Position numbers and translations under genes: made by a program
Notes under the pieces: generated by a model
Databases searched by the model: none
What the model was told of the DNA's origin: nothing
The model's input: only the letters and a program-made list of their open reading frames with translations
Assembly (NCBI GenBank): GCA_023091735.1
Contig: JALKBU010000034.1
Span: 58,185 to 122,184, forward strand
Origin: Trichomonas tenax
Lineage: Eukaryota > Parabasalia > Trichomonadida > Trichomonadidae
Reading direction: 5' to 3'
Length of the DNA stretch: 64,000 nt
Shown: positions 18,111-27,040 of the stretch, piece after piece
Layout: each line of letters opens with the position of its first letter
How positions within the stretch are numbered: position 1 is the first letter of the stretch

Positions 18111-18564
18111 AGTTTTTTCTTCGTAAAATATCCATTTTTATTCTTGATGTTAAGGTTGAATTTAGCTGAGCTATTTCTTCTTTAGGAACAGTTCCTGGAA
18201 GATCACACTTATTTGCGACAATAAGCAAAGGAACACTAACAGATTCTTCCTGATTTAGAACAAGGCTATGTAGCTCTTCAGTGCTATCCTTTATTTCTTC
18301 GCGTGATGAAGAATCTCCCACCCAAATTAAACAAGTTGACTCATTAAAACTAAGATGCCATAACTCTCTCATCCTGATACCTCCAGCCATGTCCCAAATT
18401 TCAAACTGAATGCTTTTATAATATGTTCTTTCGACATCATATCCAATCGTTGGAGTAGTCGAAATATCTTTGTTGGGATGAATCAGCTTGTTCAATATTG
18501 ACGTAGAGCCTGCATGCCCCATCATGTTAACTTTTAATGAAGACTTACTCTGTCCATTACCCAT
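18094..18564 (-). CDS. Degenerate Arf-like small GTPase
   Basis: 156 residues from the internal ATG at 18564, which gives MGNGQSKSS, a fitting N-myristoylation start; the frame extends 13 codons further to 18603. Arf-family features are the switch I threonine region (TPTIGYDV) and the NKCDLP guanine-specificity motif. The P-loop, however, is shortened and lacks its Lys (GHAGSTSIL instead of GxxxxGKT). Switch II reads WDMAGG rather than WDVGGQ, losing the catalytic Gln. The protein stops before the G5 region and the last helix, so it is about 25 residues shorter than normal Arf. It may be a nucleotide-independent membrane adaptor, a dominant regulator, or a decaying gene. The stop lies inside a promoter-motif cluster. 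Confidence 0.7.
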   Translation of the reverse strand: MGNGQSKSSLKVNMMGHAGSTSILNKLIHPNKDISTTPTIGYDVERTYYKSIQFEIWDMAGGIRMRELWHLSFNESTCLIWVGDSSSREEIKDSTEELHSLVLNQEESVSVPLLIVANKCDLPGTVPKEEIAQLNSTLTSRIKMDILRRKNLSCKT

Positions 18565-18799
18565 GAAATATACGCTACGATTATTTTTAAAGAATGTTGG
18601 CATATGATTTTGTATTTAAACAACACGTGGGAAATGGCATCGATGATAAAGGAAAAACATGTTGAAACATATGATTTTTGAAATTCATAATGATATTATT
18701 TATATATATATAAAACAAAAATAGCTTTCAGGGTACATAGCTAAGGAACATCTAAGCAGCTTACATAGTCTTAGGTTTCCATTTCATAAAAATGTTAAA

Positions 18800-19753
18800 T
18801 TATTTCTTTCTATTATTTGTGTTTGTCGGTGTTTCAGACCTAGTAATAGCAAGTATACCAAGATCGTTAGCAATTTGTAATTGTGTTTCTTCTGCTCTCT
18901 GTGTTATTGGTATTCTTGTCTCTGATCCATCTTTTGCTTCTGTGTGATGAAGGAAATTAACTCTGCACGTCAAATATGGAATTGCAAGAATTCTGAAATA
19001 CAATAAAGAGTTGAGATCATCGGTTGATGAAATTGTATTAAATCCTCTGAGTGTAAATCCCATGTAGTATGATATAGAAACAGGTTGAGCATAGTAATCA
19101 CTTGCAAATGCAGGTGTTTTGAATGATAAAACACAATTTCCATTTGTTGGACGACCTTCTGCGAAGTGAAGAATTGGTGGAAAGTTTGGATCAGACGCTA
19201 AATTCTCCAGTTGTTCAGCAGGTGTAACATATTTATCTTTTGGTGAGATATAAAACATATCAATAACAGTACCAGTAAGGAGTGATTCCCATCCAGGAAT
19301 TTCAGCCTTCTTGATAATGGTAACCGGACAAACGGCGAAATATATGAAGTAATCGAGTAATGATACGTGATTTGAAATTATAAATCTTGCATCGTAAGCT
19401 ACTGATCCTTTTACATCGATATTTATGATACCAAGTGTAAAGAGAAAAGAACGAGCAATATTTCGAAGTATCTTCTGCGAGAATAACTTAAAATCTTTCT
19501 GTGTTTTGAAGAAACTCTCGAATAATGGTATAACACGTATGAAAACAGACCATATAATGAAGATAACGAATGAAAATACTAATTTTACTGGTCCAAGGAA
19601 AATTATGAAACTTATTACTTGAATTATGCGATGAATAGTTAAAAAATTCGGCGGTTCGAAGAGAGAAGCGAAAAATCGATCATTGACATCTGTCCTTTCG
19701 ACCTGATTCGTGAGCCGTGAGTCATAATAAGGAATTCTTGTTCCAAAAACCAT
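18800..19753 (-). CDS. Lysophospholipid acyltransferase (PlsC/LPCAT-like)
   Basis: A 317-residue membrane acyltransferase. Two hydrophobic segments lie at about 40-75, and another hydrophobic stretch near 100. The catalytic NHxxxxD motif is present as NHVSLLD at about 129. Block III is FAEGRPTNG at about 199, where the usual form is FPEGT. These enzymes acylate lysophosphatidic acid or other lysophospholipids at the ER or Golgi membrane. The spacing and Arg-containing block III are closest to the LPCAT/LPEAT branch by eye. Ala replaces Pro in block III, as happens in some homologues. Substrate is not predictable from sequence. A TTTACATCA-like element and two TTTTGACAT copies lie within 60 bases upstream. 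Confidence 0.82.
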   Translation of the reverse strand: MVFGTRIPYYDSRLTNQVERTDVNDRFFASLFEPPNFLTIHRIIQVISFIIFLGPVKLVFSFVIFIIWSVFIRVIPLFESFFKTQKDFKLFSQKILRNIARSFLFTLGIINIDVKGSVAYDARFIISNHVSLLDYFIYFAVCPVTIIKKAEIPGWESLLTGTVIDMFYISPKDKYVTPAEQLENLASDPNFPPILHFAEGRPTNGNCVLSFKTPAFASDYYAQPVSISYYMGFTLRGFNTISSTDDLNSLLYFRILAIPYLTCRVNFLHHTEAKDGSETRIPITQRAEETQLQIANDLGILAITRSETPTNTNNRKK

Positions 19754-19875
19754 TTATTTTTAGACACTTTACATCAAATTTTGACATCATACATTAGATT
19801 TTGACATTTTACAATGCTTAAAAAAATGGATGTGATTTGATGTATATTGAAAAATTATAATTATGTTAAATAGTT

Positions 19876-21300
19876 TTATGGCAATAATTGGTTTTCGATG
19901 TTATCATCTTTCTCTGTCTTTGCATCTTTGTTCTGCTCTTCTCCGTTGGCAGCATCTATTGTTGGTGGTGCTTGGATCTCCTCCACGAAGTCCTGAGAAA
20001 CGGTTGGAGCATCGACAATCTTTGGCTGCGGTGGAAGTGGCGATGATCCATCCCATGGTGTTGTGGCATTCTCCATCACCTCGTACAAGTCCATATCCAT
20101 GACTTGCTCTCTTGTGAACTCCTGGACTTCCATTCCAACTTCCTGGAGTGTCTGGTAGCCCATGGCATCTTCCTTGTGGAGCCTGAACATGTAAATGACA
20201 CCGTAAACCATGACGCAGTTAGCAACATCGTTGATGAGCTCAGCATAAGCATCTGGAATAGCGAAGAGGGTGAAAATGATCTTCTGGATGATAATGATAC
20301 CAAAGTAGCCTAATATGGCGTAGATAATGATTTGATATGTAACCATCTTCTTCATCAATGGTGTTGTTGTCGGGTCAATGCCTTCCTTAGCGATAACATA
20401 GATGTGGGCTCTGATTGTCATCAAAGCATCCTGAACACCAACTAAAATTAACCTCAAAAGGAAGTAGAAAACAACAACGAAGATGAGGATGATGATAATG
20501 ATGAGAATATAGTTGAAGGTGACAATGTAGTTGTAAGCTGAGAGTGCTGCGATTGTAACTGCAGAGAGAAGAACGATATAGAGAATATTCTTTGTTGTAT
20601 ATGCTTTATGCAAAAATCCGTATCCCTGAGAGACAAAGGCAAGTCCTGCAATGAGCAAGAACTGCCAAAGGAACTTAAAGACGATATGTGATTCGGTTGC
20701 ACCTGATTCGACATCAGAGACGTGGAAGTGGTAGTAATAGATTGTCTCAACACCAATATAAAGGAACGAGAAGACAATAGCAACAGTGTAGAAAATATGA
20801 AGAGCAGTTGTTCCTTTGAAGTGAAGGAGCCAATTAATGATCCAATAGACTAAGCCAATACCGAACATGAATGTCATTATTGGCTTAATGTATAAGCAAG
20901 GAATCTGATCTGTCGATAATTTAGAATTTGGATTCGAGAAGTTTGCATCTAACATGTAGATTGATGCTCCTGAGTTGCAGTTAATAATAATAGAGTAGTA
21001 GTGATCTGTCTTTGGTACTGTTACATTCCAGAAAGAAGCCAAATTGTAAACAGGCTGTAAAGAAGAGACTTTAAATGTTTCAACGACATCAGGACACTTC
21101 AGTGGTAATGATTTTGTAAGATTGTTGAACTCTGATTTATCGCAAAGCATGAATAAAACTGAATTCATCGAAACAGAAGCGTTTGTAATCGCAACTGTAT
21201 ACCTTCCTCCCTTCTGGAATCCCCAACGGTTTAAAATGATCGTGTCGCCGTTGTAATTCACATCAGTGCGAAGACGGAAGAGTAAAAGAAGATGAAACAT
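19876..21300 (-). CDS. GOST-family seven-transmembrane Golgi protein (lung 7-TM receptor-like)
   Basis: 474 residues. A hydrophobic N-terminus serves as a signal sequence. A luminal beta-rich domain of about 140 residues carries several N-glycosylation sites and two Cys pairs. From about residue 147 to 390 there are seven hydrophobic helices, including a run of mostly Ile/Val at about 270-290. The cytoplasmic tail of about 80 residues is acidic. This is the layout of the GOST group (GPR107/GPR108, TMEM87, PTM1), proteins of the Golgi and endosomes linked to trafficking. A transposon (21371-23302) sits only 70 bases upstream of its ATG and may have displaced its promoter. Stop TAAA. Confidence 0.82.
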   Translation of the reverse strand: MFHLLLLFRLRTDVNYNGDTIILNRWGFQKGGRYTVAITNASVSMNSVLFMLCDKSEFNNLTKSLPLKCPDVVETFKVSSLQPVYNLASFWNVTVPKTDHYYSIIINCNSGASIYMLDANFSNPNSKLSTDQIPCLYIKPIMTFMFGIGLVYWIINWLLHFKGTTALHIFYTVAIVFSFLYIGVETIYYYHFHVSDVESGATESHIVFKFLWQFLLIAGLAFVSQGYGFLHKAYTTKNILYIVLLSAVTIAALSAYNYIVTFNYILIIIIILIFVVVFYFLLRLILVGVQDALMTIRAHIYVIAKEGIDPTTTPLMKKMVTYQIIIYAILGYFGIIIIQKIIFTLFAIPDAYAELINDVANCVMVYGVIYMFRLHKEDAMGYQTLQEVGMEVQEFTREQVMDMDLYEVMENATTPWDGSSPLPPQPKIVDAPTVSQDFVEEIQAPPTIDAANGEEQNKDAKTEKDDNIENQLLP

Positions 21301-21370
21301 TATAAAATTTTAAAATTTGTCACAGATAATTTATTTAGCAAATTTGACAAGTTACACGGCAAATTATATA

Positions 21371-23302
21371 CCCAGATTTCCCTCACTCTTACTAACGGTT
21401 TTTAAGAAGGGGGTGATACGACAATAACGATTATTTTTGGGCCATGTCCAATGGACTCTCTCTTACTGCTAAACTTCAAGCTGTTTCCAATAATAAGTTT
21501 CATCCAAAGCAAATACATCAACAATATTATAAAGACAAAGGTCTCGTGAATACTGTTTTTGATGTATTTCTTCAAGCTGAAATTGAATCAGTGATATTTT
21601 ACTACAACAACCTTGCAGGTATGAGCTTGCTCGCCGGCAGGCCGCCATATGTGTGTGTGTTTTACTTCTATCGATATTCCACAGACCGTCGTTCGCTTTC
21701 TTGTTTTCGCCATTTTTTCATGTCAAGCAAGAGGGGGCAACCACTCAAACCAGGCAGACAAGACAGCCTTGCCGAAGGCAGCCCTCTGATTGAGCTCGAT
21801 TCAGACACTGATTTCTTAGCCTAAGTCAACAATAGCGCCCCCAGTAAGCAGCACAATGCATATTGGAGCCCCAGAGAGGAGTTGTAATGGTGATAACAGT
21901 ATCTCCTTAGGCGACTTAGCTTACGACTTTTCACCTTACTTTTAGGTCCTTGGCTTCCAAGTCCAATCCTAGGAGTATTCTGAATGCATACAACACATAA
22001 TCCACTCAAGAGTAATACCTCATCCCAACATGGAACCATCTTGTCATATGAAAAATTGAAGAATTTTGAAATTACGTCAAAAGTCATAATTTCGCCAAAT
22101 AAATTGGATATGCAGATACTATAGGCAACACGCAGACCATTAATACCAAATTCACCCGAAATTGACACATCGATCTAAAATATGAAATTCAATTTTCCGG
22201 AATTCCGGCTCATTCACAGCACTTCCATGACCTCCCAGTGATACATCTGAGGTACACAGACTCAGAATTTCCTCAAAGTTAGGAGATCCTCTGCCAACCA
22301 CAAATCGCCACGAAAGCCACCCACAGACCACAAAAAACACGACATCTCCACTAGATGGAGACCACACACAAGCAATATGAACCAAAGAGACGCACAAACA
22401 CTCGCTTTTCCGAGGAGAGTGATATTCTAAAATTATCTCCAAAAATCAGATAAAAAGCTTTTTATCACTATAAAATGGATTAAGATTGCTTTAAATAGAG
22501 CTTTTTATTTGATAAAACATAATTTTTAGTTGTATTAATATAATTTGAAAATTTGACCCTTTTTAGAGGAAAATATTCAATGATTTTTTAAGACTCTGTA
22601 AAATTTAAAATAAGATGGATTCACATAATATTTAAACAAGCATAAGTTTAGTAAGAACATTTATAATGCCAAAATGCTGATGGAATCGACAAATCTTTAA
22701 CATCTTGACGAAAAAAGAATCGTTACAAACAAAATTCTGTATAGTAATAGTATTCCACGCACCTATAACATTGGAAGAATGAAAATTCGAGGTTATCGCA
22801 TATTTTTTAGGAAAAAAAGCTAAATACTGTTGTGATTGTAAGCGTTTTTCGATAATTAAGCGGTAAGAATATGCAGGTATTGTTGATATATGGATAATCT
22901 AGAACTTTCTGGTATTATTTCTGCATATTTTTGTAATGGTTTGGAGATCTGAAGCAAATCTTTTCAGAACTTTGTACGTTAAGTTGCCCTAAAAGTCAAT
23001 TTCGACGTAGTTGTATATTGATGCCACAAAGGATCAAAGTTTCGGTGTTTAAATACGCACTTTACATATACGAAATGCTTGTTTCGGGAAATCACTTGCA
23101 AAAAAAGTCGTTTGTGGATGTATTTGAGGGCAAGATAATATATTTCAGAATATTCTGAGATGTTTCTCCAAGCTCCGACCTTGAAGAAAGGGTTGCATCA
23201 AGAGCCACCTCATTCAAGTTCCATCAAAAAATATAAACTCATGTAAACCTTTCAAATTAAGCAGGGTCCATGTAAAGTTGGTAAGAGTGAGGGAAATCTG
23301 GG
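21371..23302. mobile_element. TA-flanked 1.93-kb transposon with about 26-bp terminal inverted repeats
   Basis: The left end (21371-21396, starting CCCAGATTTCCCTCACTCTT) and the right end (23277-23302, reverse complement) match at 25 of 26 positions. TA sits immediately outside on both sides (21369-21370, 23303-23304). The interior changes composition: about 21615-22440 is clearly richer in G+C than the flanks, and the rest is AT-rich. Plus-strand frames across 21444-22440 look protein-like but are broken by stops and shifts. The TA duplication and size fit a Tc1/mariner-like or related DNA transposon that has lost coding capacity. I cannot identify a DDE motif. Confidence 0.8.
21444..21824 (+). 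pseudogene. Remnant coding frame inside the 1.93-kb transposon
   Basis: A 126-codon frame beginning at an ATG 48 bases inside the left inverted repeat. The first about 60 residues look like ordinary protein. From about 21615 the base composition shifts to higher G+C and the sequence becomes low in secondary-structure signal. No family is recognised. After its stop, other plus-strand frames (for example 21825-21950 and 22008-22170) again read like protein for 40-60 residues before a stop. The best explanation is a decayed element gene spread over frames, possibly a transposase; an independent short gene is less likely. Confidence 0.4.
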
Positions 23303-23408
23303 TAATTTTGGACCTCATCATTAATTCAATACATATAGCTACTTTAGACCACATCGGGATGAAAAACACGAAAGAGAAGTTAAGAAACAAAACAATGGAT
23401 ATCAAATA

Positions 23409-23617
23409 CCCTAAATTTTCAACCTTTACACCACACAATTTTCCTTAATTTTTTCATTTTTGGGCCAAAAAAGAATTTTATGAAAATGCAAATATTTTAA
23501 TAGATACATTACAGCTCTATATTATTGGCTGATTTAAAATAGAAAATTTCTTATCTAAACCCAAAAAAATTAACATTTTTTGTTTTCCGAGTGGGTGCAA
23601 AGGTCAAAAATCAAGGG
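23409..23617. mobile_element. MITE copy 2: 209 bp, inverted ends, TA target duplication
   Basis: Same element as at 11035-11246, in the same orientation, with TA at 23407-23408 and 23618-23619. It lies 105 bases beyond the right end of the 1.93-kb transposon and ends 50 bases from the stop codon of the phosphatase gene, so it probably contributes to that gene's 3' flank. Confidence 0.85.
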
Positions 23618-23667
23618 TATTTGATAAAATAAACAAAATTAACATATATAACATGGGATTGAGTAGA

Positions 23668-24531
23668 TTACATGTCGGCAATGATCTCGTAGACACTAGA
23701 AATTCTATAAGACTTAGTAAGAACGTTCTGTATTTGATAAAGTTCTTTATCAGTTTTATCATCGTACCAGCTCGTAATAGGGATGGCATTGTAGGGTTGC
23801 AATATGTACGCCATTGGTGAATTGTCGATTATTATCGTTTTCTTGAGATCTCTTCCAATTTTTGAGAGATCTTTGACATGAGAACCACCAAAATCAGAGC
23901 AGCTCTCACGGTAAAGTCTGTATTTAATATTTCTGTTTGGATCAATTTGATCAACGACCAAATCAGCGTAAAATTTCGTAGAAGCAGTGAAAAGGACTAA
24001 TTCATACATTTGCCCGAGTGTTTGCAGGAAGTCTTCTGCACCTGGTCTCACGCAGACGTAGATAGATATGCAATTTTCGTCAACACCTATATGAAATGAG
24101 TAGTCTGCATTGGGAACTGCTATGAATGAAGAATGAACCAGAGTTTCATCCAAATCTAACACCAGTGTAATTTTTCCAGAATCACTTTGCTCCATTTTAG
24201 GTAATAAGATGTCATTACCATTCTGTATTGAATAGGAAGATACAGGTTCCTTCTTTACCTCTTCTTCTTCAACTTTCACGTTTCTGCAACATTTTTTCTG
24301 AACTTTGGGCTGCTCTGTTGATAAATGAGGCCCTTTTTGATCGCTAACTATCTGCAGAGATTCCATTGTAAACTTTGGTTGTTGCCCTTTATTGTTTGGA
24401 TCTGGTGCAGATGAAATAGAAGTTTCGCCTGTACGACATATTTCTTCCTCCATCTTCTGCAGTATGTCGTTACCTATCTGAATGACTGTTGTTTGGTGCT
24501 TGGTTTTGGATTTTGATTCATGTTCAGTCAT
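23668..24531 (-). CDS. FCP1/SCP-type CTD phosphatase (NLI-interacting factor-like)
   Basis: 287 residues from the ATG at 24531; an AT-rich frame extends 30 codons upstream to 24621. The C-terminal 170 residues are a HAD-superfamily NIF domain. The catalytic DLDETLVHSS motif is at about 120-130, followed by VCVRPGAEDFL, VLFTASTKFYADLVVDQIDP, the KDLSKIGRD region and IIDNSPMAY. These match the SCP/CTDSP and Dullard group. The N-terminal 110 residues are polar and Glu/Lys-rich, with a Cys-Cys pair. Such enzymes dephosphorylate Ser in the RNA polymerase II tail or other proteins such as lipin. The substrate cannot be told from sequence. Confidence 0.88.
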   Translation of the reverse strand: MTEHESKSKTKHQTTVIQIGNDILQKMEEEICRTGETSISSAPDPNNKGQQPKFTMESLQIVSDQKGPHLSTEQPKVQKKCCRNVKVEEEEVKKEPVSSYSIQNGNDILLPKMEQSDSGKITLVLDLDETLVHSSFIAVPNADYSFHIGVDENCISIYVCVRPGAEDFLQTLGQMYELVLFTASTKFYADLVVDQIDPNRNIKYRLYRESCSDFGGSHVKDLSKIGRDLKKTIIIDNSPMAYILQPYNAIPITSWYDDKTDKELYQIQNVLTKSYRISSVYEIIADM

Positions 24532-24779
24532 ATATTGAGCAAAAAAACGAATAAAAATTTTTTTAATTGTCATGCAAATTCCAGATTCCATTACAAAAAT
24601 ATGTTTATTCATATATAACATAATAATATCGACTTTTTGATGTTATGGGACTTGAATTTACAAAGTTTTCACACCAGTCAGCAGACATAAACGCATATTA
24701 TAAATCACATCTATCGCTTTTGTAAAATTCATATCTAATAAAGCGTGGATTATGATGCAATTGATATGTCAATAACAAA

Positions 24780-25832
24780 TCATAACAATGAAGATCTTAC
24801 TTTGAACAAATAGAACGAGTTCGAGGATGTCTTGAGACATATATTGAGGAATTCGTCGAATTGCACAGTGAATTCAATTATAGTCTCATTAGGGAAAGTA
24901 AGAACTGAAATTGTTTTTCCTGTGCTTACTTCTATGAAGTATAGTGAACTTAGCGTTGTTTCATTTTTCTTGCCGAGAATAAGAAAATATTTCTTTGCTA
25001 AGAAGATGTTTGAGTTCTGTACAGGTATTTTGTATGTTACAGACTTTGTGTCTAATGAAAATAAAGCGACATAACTATCTATTGCAAATAAAAACATATT
25101 TGCAGAATAAGAAAATGAAATTTGATCGCATGATAGTGGTAACCTGTGTATTATTGTCTTTACATCAATTGAAAATATAAGTATTTCGTCTTTATTTGTT
25201 GCAAAACAAGCGATGTGTTTTGATTCAACAAGTTCTCCGAATTTAATGACATCTGGACAAATTGTATTGTTGAAAAATTGGTTGAATGAGGCATCTGAAA
25301 TATATACTGAGTTTGGCTTTTCAATAATCATTAAATATGACTTTGATGATCGAACTTCGATATCATTTGTTGTAGAAAGGATAAGTTTTCCCCATTTCCA
25401 ATCCTTTAATAAAAATGGAACAATACTTCCTCCTTCAAATTGACAAATTAAAATGTTTGTATCTTCAAGGTAAACGAAATCGTTAAGTTTAGTTTCGAAA
25501 TCTTCATATACTATTTTTTGTGGTTCGAATACAAGAGGAATTTGGAAAATATAGACGCAATTTGTATATGCGAAAATTATTTTTGAGCCAGTAGCTGAAT
25601 ATTTATAAGTGATTATATTTTCTGGGAAGTCAATCTTTGTTTCTAGAGCAATGCTTATATTCAAATTTTCTATTGTATTTTTATGCTCGATATTAAAAAT
25701 AGGATCCGCGGGATGTTCATCATATAGATGGCTCACTTTCTCTGCTATCTCAAGCATTTTCGTTTTCTCTTTATAAATTTCTTCAAGAATGCTATCTGGA
25801 TCATCTTTATTGGAAGTTTCCAGATATGACAT
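24780..25832 (-). CDS. Beta-propeller-like protein of unknown function
   Basis: 350 residues. A short N-terminal helix (1-40, coiled-coil like) is followed by many short hydrophobic strands alternating with polar turns, as in a WD40- or CNH-type propeller, but without clear WD dipeptides. No signal peptide or membrane segment. A helix plus divergent propeller of this size is common among vesicle-tether and nuclear-pore subunits, though this one is too divergent to place. Codon use is AT-rich. Stop TGA. The start is the first ATG. Confidence 0.6.
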   Translation of the reverse strand: MSYLETSNKDDPDSILEEIYKEKTKMLEIAEKVSHLYDEHPADPIFNIEHKNTIENLNISIALETKIDFPENIITYKYSATGSKIIFAYTNCVYIFQIPLVFEPQKIVYEDFETKLNDFVYLEDTNILICQFEGGSIVPFLLKDWKWGKLILSTTNDIEVRSSKSYLMIIEKPNSVYISDASFNQFFNNTICPDVIKFGELVESKHIACFATNKDEILIFSIDVKTIIHRLPLSCDQISFSYSANMFLFAIDSYVALFSLDTKSVTYKIPVQNSNIFLAKKYFLILGKKNETTLSSLYFIEVSTGKTISVLTFPNETIIEFTVQFDEFLNICLKTSSNSFYLFKVRSSLL

Positions 25833-27040
25833 TCAACATTGTGACAGTGGTTGATTAGAAGTGGGGGCCCATACAAAAGTGACCTTTTGGAAGAAAATTT
25901 TATAAAATATATAATCTACATACATAGTAATGTTATATAAAGGGATAGAAAATTTTCTGACGAGGGTAATTTTTATAACGTATTTCATTTCACTTTTGGT
26001 ATGTTACCTCACCTTGTAGAAAGCGTGGCTCACGAAATTTAACGTACATTTTCTATCGTTCTATTAATTTACGGAGATAAAAGAGTTACTTATTCCCAAA
26101 ACACAGTATGCATAGAATAAAGATGATAGGTGAATCTCTTTATGTAAATGTTTAACTACATTTTATCTTATTACCACAGCTGGTTATTATCGTCCAGTAA
26201 CTCGAAATTCACATTTTATTTCAAATCTTACAAGTAACGATTCTATTATCACTGCATGTGCATTTGTCGCAATTTTTCATCTTATTTCTCTAAAATCTGC
26301 AAATCAATATATCAATGATTTCATAAAAGCATATTTCCGACTTGCTGCCTGATCCCTCAGATCGATTTCTTCCTAATAATGAGTACACATAAATATCATC
26401 AAGAATCTATCGGCTCATTTTGAGTTGCAAAAATAAACTCATCATTCTTTCACTTACAGAGACAGCATTACAACTGTTTGAATTCTGCATGCAATAAATA
26501 TCAAGCCCTTTAGGTTATTTATTACGTATTTCTGTTTTGTTATTGGAATAAACTATTGATATCTTTTTCTATATGCTATTTTACAAGGATAATGAAATAT
26601 TTGTTTTCCATAGCTCTTGCAGATGATATTCACTAATGATTTTATAACAAAAAGCATTTCTTGAAATAAATGACGTGATATTTCGATCCAAACTGTATTT
26701 TTGGCTGTTTTATATGTACACATCTAAAATATAGCCAGCCCCCAGTGTTTGTATTGCATTAATCGCTGTCAAAAGGCTAAAAATGGAGTTTTAAGCTAAA
26801 AAAGAGATTTATTTTCCATTTATTCATAAATTGGCCAATAGATTCCGAATAAGCTTTTACAGGGATGATATTAATCATGTTTACTATATAATTAATATGT
26901 TTTCAAGCGAAAATATTTTTTTCGTACGTTAATTTTCGTGAGCCCAGCTTTATTTTTCAGACTTTTGTATGAAAACACTTAATTATTATTTTTTTTTTTA
27001 AAAAATTAGCCAGACGATATATATATTCATTTGTTATATT
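25833..27040. other. 1.2-kb gene-free region with nested inverted repeats
   Basis: No coding frame. It holds the 28-bp inverted repeat pair at 26020-26047 and 26924-26951 (separate entry). Outside it is a second, weaker pair sharing CATACAAAAGT, at about 25868-25880 and 26961-26973, in inverted orientation. A long T-run ends at 27000. Confidence 0.6.
26020..26951. mobile_element. Non-autonomous element with 28-bp terminal inverted repeats
   Basis: The left arm 26020-26047 (AAAGCGTGGCTCACGAAATT...) and right arm 26924-26951 are reverse complements at 25 of 28 positions. The 876 bases between them contain no frame. I see no convincing target duplication (GTAG to the left, ATTT to the right). 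The arms differ from those of the other two elements in the window, so this would be a third family. It ends about 90 bases before the hAT-like relic begins, and could be part of it. Confidence 0.6.

Noticed and set aside
24532..24621. Upstream in-frame extension of the CTD phosphatase
   Set aside because: AT-rich leader with hydrophobic-looking residues; kept out of the call, though ATG 24621 is possible.
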